Source: Amphimedon queenslandica (lineage: Eukaryota > Porifera > Demospongiae > Haplosclerida > Niphatidae). Taken from it: a DNA stretch of 64,000 nt. Position numbers and translations under genes: made by a program. Below, piece after piece: positions 63,272 to 64,000 of this stretch (positions are counted from its first letter, which is position 1; each line of letters starts with the position of its first letter). The notes below the pieces were generated by a model. The model had not been told where the DNA came from. It did no database searches and saw only the letters and a list, made by a program, of their open reading frames with translations. Where the stretch lies: the NCBI RefSeq assembly GCF_000090795.2, contig NW_003546326.1, positions 176,635 to 240,634 of the forward strand, in the 5' to 3' direction.

Positions 63272-64000
63272 TTAGTTCCACAGAAACATTGATAATAATG
63301 CTGAAAATATCTCATCATTAAAGTCGTCAACTTGACGACTTCTTTGATTGGCTCTCTGCATTCTGTTCTGTTTCAACTTTTCATAGTCCGAGCGATGGAC
63401 GGTCCTACGACTGGACCTACTTTGATAAAACCTCTCCGTCGTATTAATAATCCTTCTATAAAGGTTCCCTGCCTGTTGTACGACAAGAAAGTTCCTCGGG
63501 CCACTACTAAGGTTCCTAAAATCAGCAGTATTCAATTGATACCACATAAACGTAAAACGCTGTCCATCTGTGATTATTGCTTGAGCACATTCCGGTTCCG
63601 GCAATATTCCCAGACCCCCGAGGCCACCAGTAGGACCAACTTTAGCTCTAGCTTGTTCTAGGAGAAGACCGTGAAGAGAAAGAGTGGCCCTTTGTATGAG
63701 CTGGTCTTCGTCAAGCCGTAGATCATCAATGAAGACTAGAGTATGAATGTAAGGAAAATTAAAAGAGGAGATGGGGATAGGGGGACTAATTTGAACTTGA
63801 GATTTGTTTAAACTTAACAGTATCCTTTTCTTGCCCATTTCGTCTAATTCCTTCTCGGTCCATCCTAACGAATTCTCCAGGATATCAACTTCATCTGAAT
63901 TAAAGAATGGCCCAAATGGTTTCTTGGATTTCACAAGAGTACCCTGAAATTTCCCACGTACACCTACAAGAGGTCCATCCATTAGCTGCCAGGTGCTATC
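63272..64000 (-). CDS. MRPS30: mitochondrial ribosomal protein, MRPS30/mL65 type (partial, runs off window end)
   Basis: An open frame of 243 codons from the window edge to TAA at 63272-63274; the 5' part is outside. The most telling segment is QAIITDGQRFTFMWYQLNT followed by PRNF, an LYRRI and a final DFNDEIFSALLSMFL. This order matches the C-terminus of animal MRPS30 (TDG-x-x-F-x-F ... QLNT ... NPRKN ... FNDDVLL). The paralogous MRPL37 also has TDGxxFxFxxxQLNT but lacks the FNDD-type end, so MRPS30 is preferred. MRPS30 is a component of the large mitoribosomal subunit. A basic Arg-rich insert (SRSSRRTVHRSDYEKLKQNR) before the end is unusual. The internal ATG at 63982 is not the true start because the frame continues upstream. 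Confidence 0.62.
   Translation of the reverse strand, partial: DSTWQLMDGPLVGVRGKFQGTLVKSKKPFGPFFNSDEVDILENSLGWTEKELDEMGKKRILLSLNKSQVQISPPIPISSFNFPYIHTLVFIDDLRLDEDQLIQRATLSLHGLLLEQARAKVGPTGGLGGLGILPEPECAQAIITDGQRFTFMWYQLNTADFRNLSSGPRNFLVVQQAGNLYRRIINTTERFYQSRSSRRTVHRSDYEKLKQNRMQRANQRSRQVDDFNDEIFSALLSMFLWN

Noticed and set aside
63332-63661. Plus-strand frame opposite the MRPS30-like gene
   Set aside because: The minus-strand frame is longer, runs to the window edge and carries the family motifs.

Overview
The window is nuclear DNA from an animal with a compact, AT-rich genome. Genes are split into many short exons, and most introns are only about 40-60 bp with clear GT...AG ends. Long introns usually carry a simple repeat or a transposon-like repeat. 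Gene content is fully metazoan: alpha-tubulin, TAF7, COMMD8, the intraflagellar-transport dynein DYNC2H1, TTC3, LIPT1 and large Ig/FN3/MAM/cadherin cell-surface proteins. Intron style, TTA-rich repeats and lineage-specific adhesion receptors fit an early-branching animal, most likely a demosponge such as Amphimedon. The species call is inference from style, not from a search.

Layout: (1) 1-930 minus, 5' part of an alpha-tubulin gene. (2) 1564-12906 plus, a 30-exon receptor with 13 Ig domains, 6 FN3 domains, Ser/Thr-rich linkers, one membrane helix and a glutamine/proline- and RGG-rich cytoplasmic tail. (3) 14165-16932 minus, TAF7. (4) 17318-20873 plus, a single-pass protein with almost no ectodomain and a tyrosine-motif-rich tail, like a transmembrane adaptor. 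(5) 21736-22594 minus, COMMD8. (6) 22732-42393 plus, DYNC2H1, interrupted by a 68-N assembly gap. (7) 42761-43870 plus, a small Ig-like single-pass protein. (8) 44113-51142 minus, a MAM/cadherin-like/Ig/FN3/Cys-rich receptor with an NPxY-bearing tail. (9) 51454-61164 plus, TTC3 with a C-terminal RING-H2 domain. (10) 61330-63131 minus, LIPT1. (11) 63272-64000 minus, a partial mitochondrial ribosomal protein of the MRPS30 (mL65) type.

Gene packing is tight. Five neighbouring pairs are divergent with only 137-633 bp between start codons (tubulin/receptor, TAF7/adaptor-like, COMMD8/DYNC2H1, MAM receptor/TTC3), or are same-strand with about 140 bp between them (MRPS30-like/LIPT1). Convergent pairs end within 165-1258 bp of each other. 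Reconstructed lengths of the conserved genes are close to human: TAF7 333 aa, COMMD8 182 aa, TTC3 about 2041 aa; LIPT1 is shorter (307 aa).

Two repeat classes stand out. One is a 186-bp monomer family present at eight loci in both orientations, carrying a perfect 20-bp palindrome. The other is a 519-bp hAT-like non-autonomous element with a near-perfect fold-back nested inside it. Four separate membrane proteins with apparent signalling tails in 64 kb make the surface-receptor genes the most promising undescribed biology here.
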